Below are positions 14,793 to 15,875 of a stretch of 15,875 nucleotides of DNA, piece by piece. The notes beneath the pieces are model-generated. The model had not been told where the DNA came from. It was given only the letters and a program-made list of their open reading frames with translations, and searched no databases. The stretch is from an uncultured Massilia sp. (GTDB taxonomy: Bacteria > Pseudomonadota > Gammaproteobacteria > Burkholderiales > Burkholderiaceae): positions 1 to 15,875 of the forward strand of contig CAMPHU010000099.1 of NCBI GenBank assembly GCA_946886065.1, read 5' to 3'. Made by a program: the position numbers and the translations under genes. Each line of letters starts with the position of its first letter. Within the stretch, counting starts at the first letter, position 1.

Positions 14793-15875
14793 TCAGGCCG
14801 GGTAGAGCGCGCCCAGGATGCGCGGACCGCGCGCGCCGGTGACGGCGGGCAGGTTGCCCGGTTCGCGCTGGGCGAAGCGCCAGCCCAGCCAGGCGAAGGC
14901 CAGCGCCTCCACCCGGTTCGGCGCCACGCCCAGCGCCGCCGTCGATTCCACCTTCACCCCGTCCAGCGCCGCGCCGATGCCGCGCAGCAGGGTGCCGTTG
15001 TAGGCGCCGCCGCCGCAAACGTAGACCGCTTCGGGCTTCACCCCTTCGCCCTGGATCGCGCGCGCGATCGTCACTGCCGTCAGGAGGGTCAGCGTGGCCT
15101 GCACATCGGCCGGCGCCACGTCCGGGAACTCCACTAATTTCGCGTCCAGCCATTGTTCGTGGAACAAGTCGCGGCCGGTGCTCTTGGGCGCCGGCTGGCG
15201 GAAGTAGGGCTCGTCGAGCAGGGCGTCCAGCAGCGGGCCGTTGACGCTGCCGCTGGCGGCCCAGGCGCCGTCCTCGTCGTAGGCGCGTCCCTGGTGGCGG
15301 GCGATCCACAGGTCGATCAGGACATTGCCCGGGCCGGTGTCGAAGCCGGTCACCCGGCCGTCGCCGTGCAGGACGCTGATGTTGCCGATGCCGCCGATGT
15401 TGACCACCACGCGCGGCGTGCCCGGCTTGCCGAAGGCGGCCTCGTGGAAGGCCGGCACCAGGGGCGCGCCCTGGCCGCCCGCGGCGATGTCGCGGCTGCG
15501 GAAGTCGGCGATCACGTCGATGCCGCTCAGTTCGGCCAGCAGCGAAGGGTTGTTGGTCTGGCGGGTGAAGCCCAGTTCCGGGCGGTGGCGGATGGTCTGG
15601 CCGTGGACGGCGACGGCGGCCACCGGGCCGGTGGCCGAGGGCAGCAGGGCGCGCACGCAGTCGGCGTAGGCCAGGGCCAGGCCGTTGGCGGCCAGGGCTT
15701 CGCGTTCCAGTTCGTTGGGGCTGGCGGCCTGCAGGGCCATCAGTTCGGTGCGCAGTGCGGCGGGGAAGGGGGCGAAGGCGGCGGCCACGGTGTGGATGGC
15801 GCCGTCCGCGAAGTCGGCCAGCACGCCGTCGACGCCGTCGAGGCTGGTGCCGGACATCAGGCCGATGTAGAGGGT
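14793..15875 (-). CDS. anmK: Anhydro-N-acetylmuramic acid kinase (5' end off the window)
   Basis: AnmK cleaves and phosphorylates 1,6-anhydro-MurNAc to MurNAc-6-phosphate with ATP, in cytoplasmic recycling of cell-wall sugar. The visible 360 residues cover almost the whole protein: [12 protein letters not shown] at the start, [20 protein letters not shown] (phosphate loop), [13 protein letters not shown] and the C-terminal [10 protein letters not shown], all AnmK hallmarks. The frame runs past the right edge, where the last visible codons read TLYIGLM before SGTSLDG, so only a few N-terminal residues are missing; the ATG at 15857 is an internal methionine, not the start. It converges with erpA. 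No partner (murQ or the permease) is in the window. Confidence 0.97.
   Translation of the reverse strand, partial: TLYIGLMSGTSLDGVDGVLADFADGAIHTVAAAFAPFPAALRTELMALQAASPNELEREALAANGLALAYADCVRALLPSATGPVAAVAVHGQTIRHRPELGFTRQTNNPSLLAELSGIDVIADFRSRDIAAGGQGAPLVPAFHEAAFGKPGTPRVVVNIGGIGNISVLHGDGRVTGFDTGPGNVLIDLWIARHQGRAYDEDGAWAASGSVNGPLLDALLDEPYFRQPAPKSTGRDLFHEQWLDAKLVEFPDVAPADVQATLTLLTAVTIARAIQGEGVKPEAVYVCGGGAYNGTLLRGIGAALDGVKVESTAALGVAPNRVEALAFAWLGWRFAQREPGNLPAVTGARGPRILGALYPA

Overview
The window is about 16 kb of GC-rich DNA, dense with genes, that looks like the chromosome of a betaproteobacterium. The gene content (coq7, an OsmC/YhfA-like protein, rplM-rpsI, argC, a short bactofilin, erpA, anmK) and protein similarities recalled from memory suggest Burkholderiales, most likely Oxalobacteraceae of the Massilia/Telluria type. 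No search was run, so this is an inference. I see no rRNA, tRNA, CRISPR array or insertion sequence.

Left part (1-4844, minus strand): a two-gene operon encodes an ABC ATPase and a 1196-residue protein that joins a duplicated ABC-2 type permease to a C-terminal M1-type zinc peptidase domain. Downstream on the same strand is a small protein resembling the antitoxin of PF09720 modules. It has its own sigma70-like promoter, is followed directly by a terminator, and has no toxin gene beside it.

Middle (5062-10224): an unrecognised 154-residue protein lies just upstream of coq7 (ubiquinone hydroxylase). Coq7 converges on an OsmC-family gene across a compact palindromic repeat. A minus-strand operon then encodes a secreted alpha/beta-hydrolase of the tripeptidyl-aminopeptidase type, a NatA-like ATPase and a NatB-like permease, with very tight spacing.

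Right part (10388-15875): rplM-rpsI follow a good promoter and a leader that can form two competing structures, one resembling an intrinsic terminator. A secreted NTF2/SnoaL-like protein, preceded by two matching 15-bp dyads three helical turns apart, converges on a MerR regulator with one base between stop codons. The MerR promoter predicts a leaderless mRNA. Then come argC, a bactofilin, erpA (Fe-S carrier) and, convergent with erpA, anmK (anhydro-MurNAc kinase), which runs off the right edge.

Most of this is housekeeping, with accessory genes placed between conserved blocks. I did not find a clearly new multi-gene system. The items most worth following are the ABC-permease/M1 fusion with its altered active-site motifs, the rplM leader, the paired dyads at 11464-11509, the secreted hydrolase/NatAB operon, and the leaderless MerR gene. 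There is no gene-free stretch over 300 bases; the longest gaps (4845-5061, 10225-10517, 11349-11595) hold the regulatory candidates listed below.
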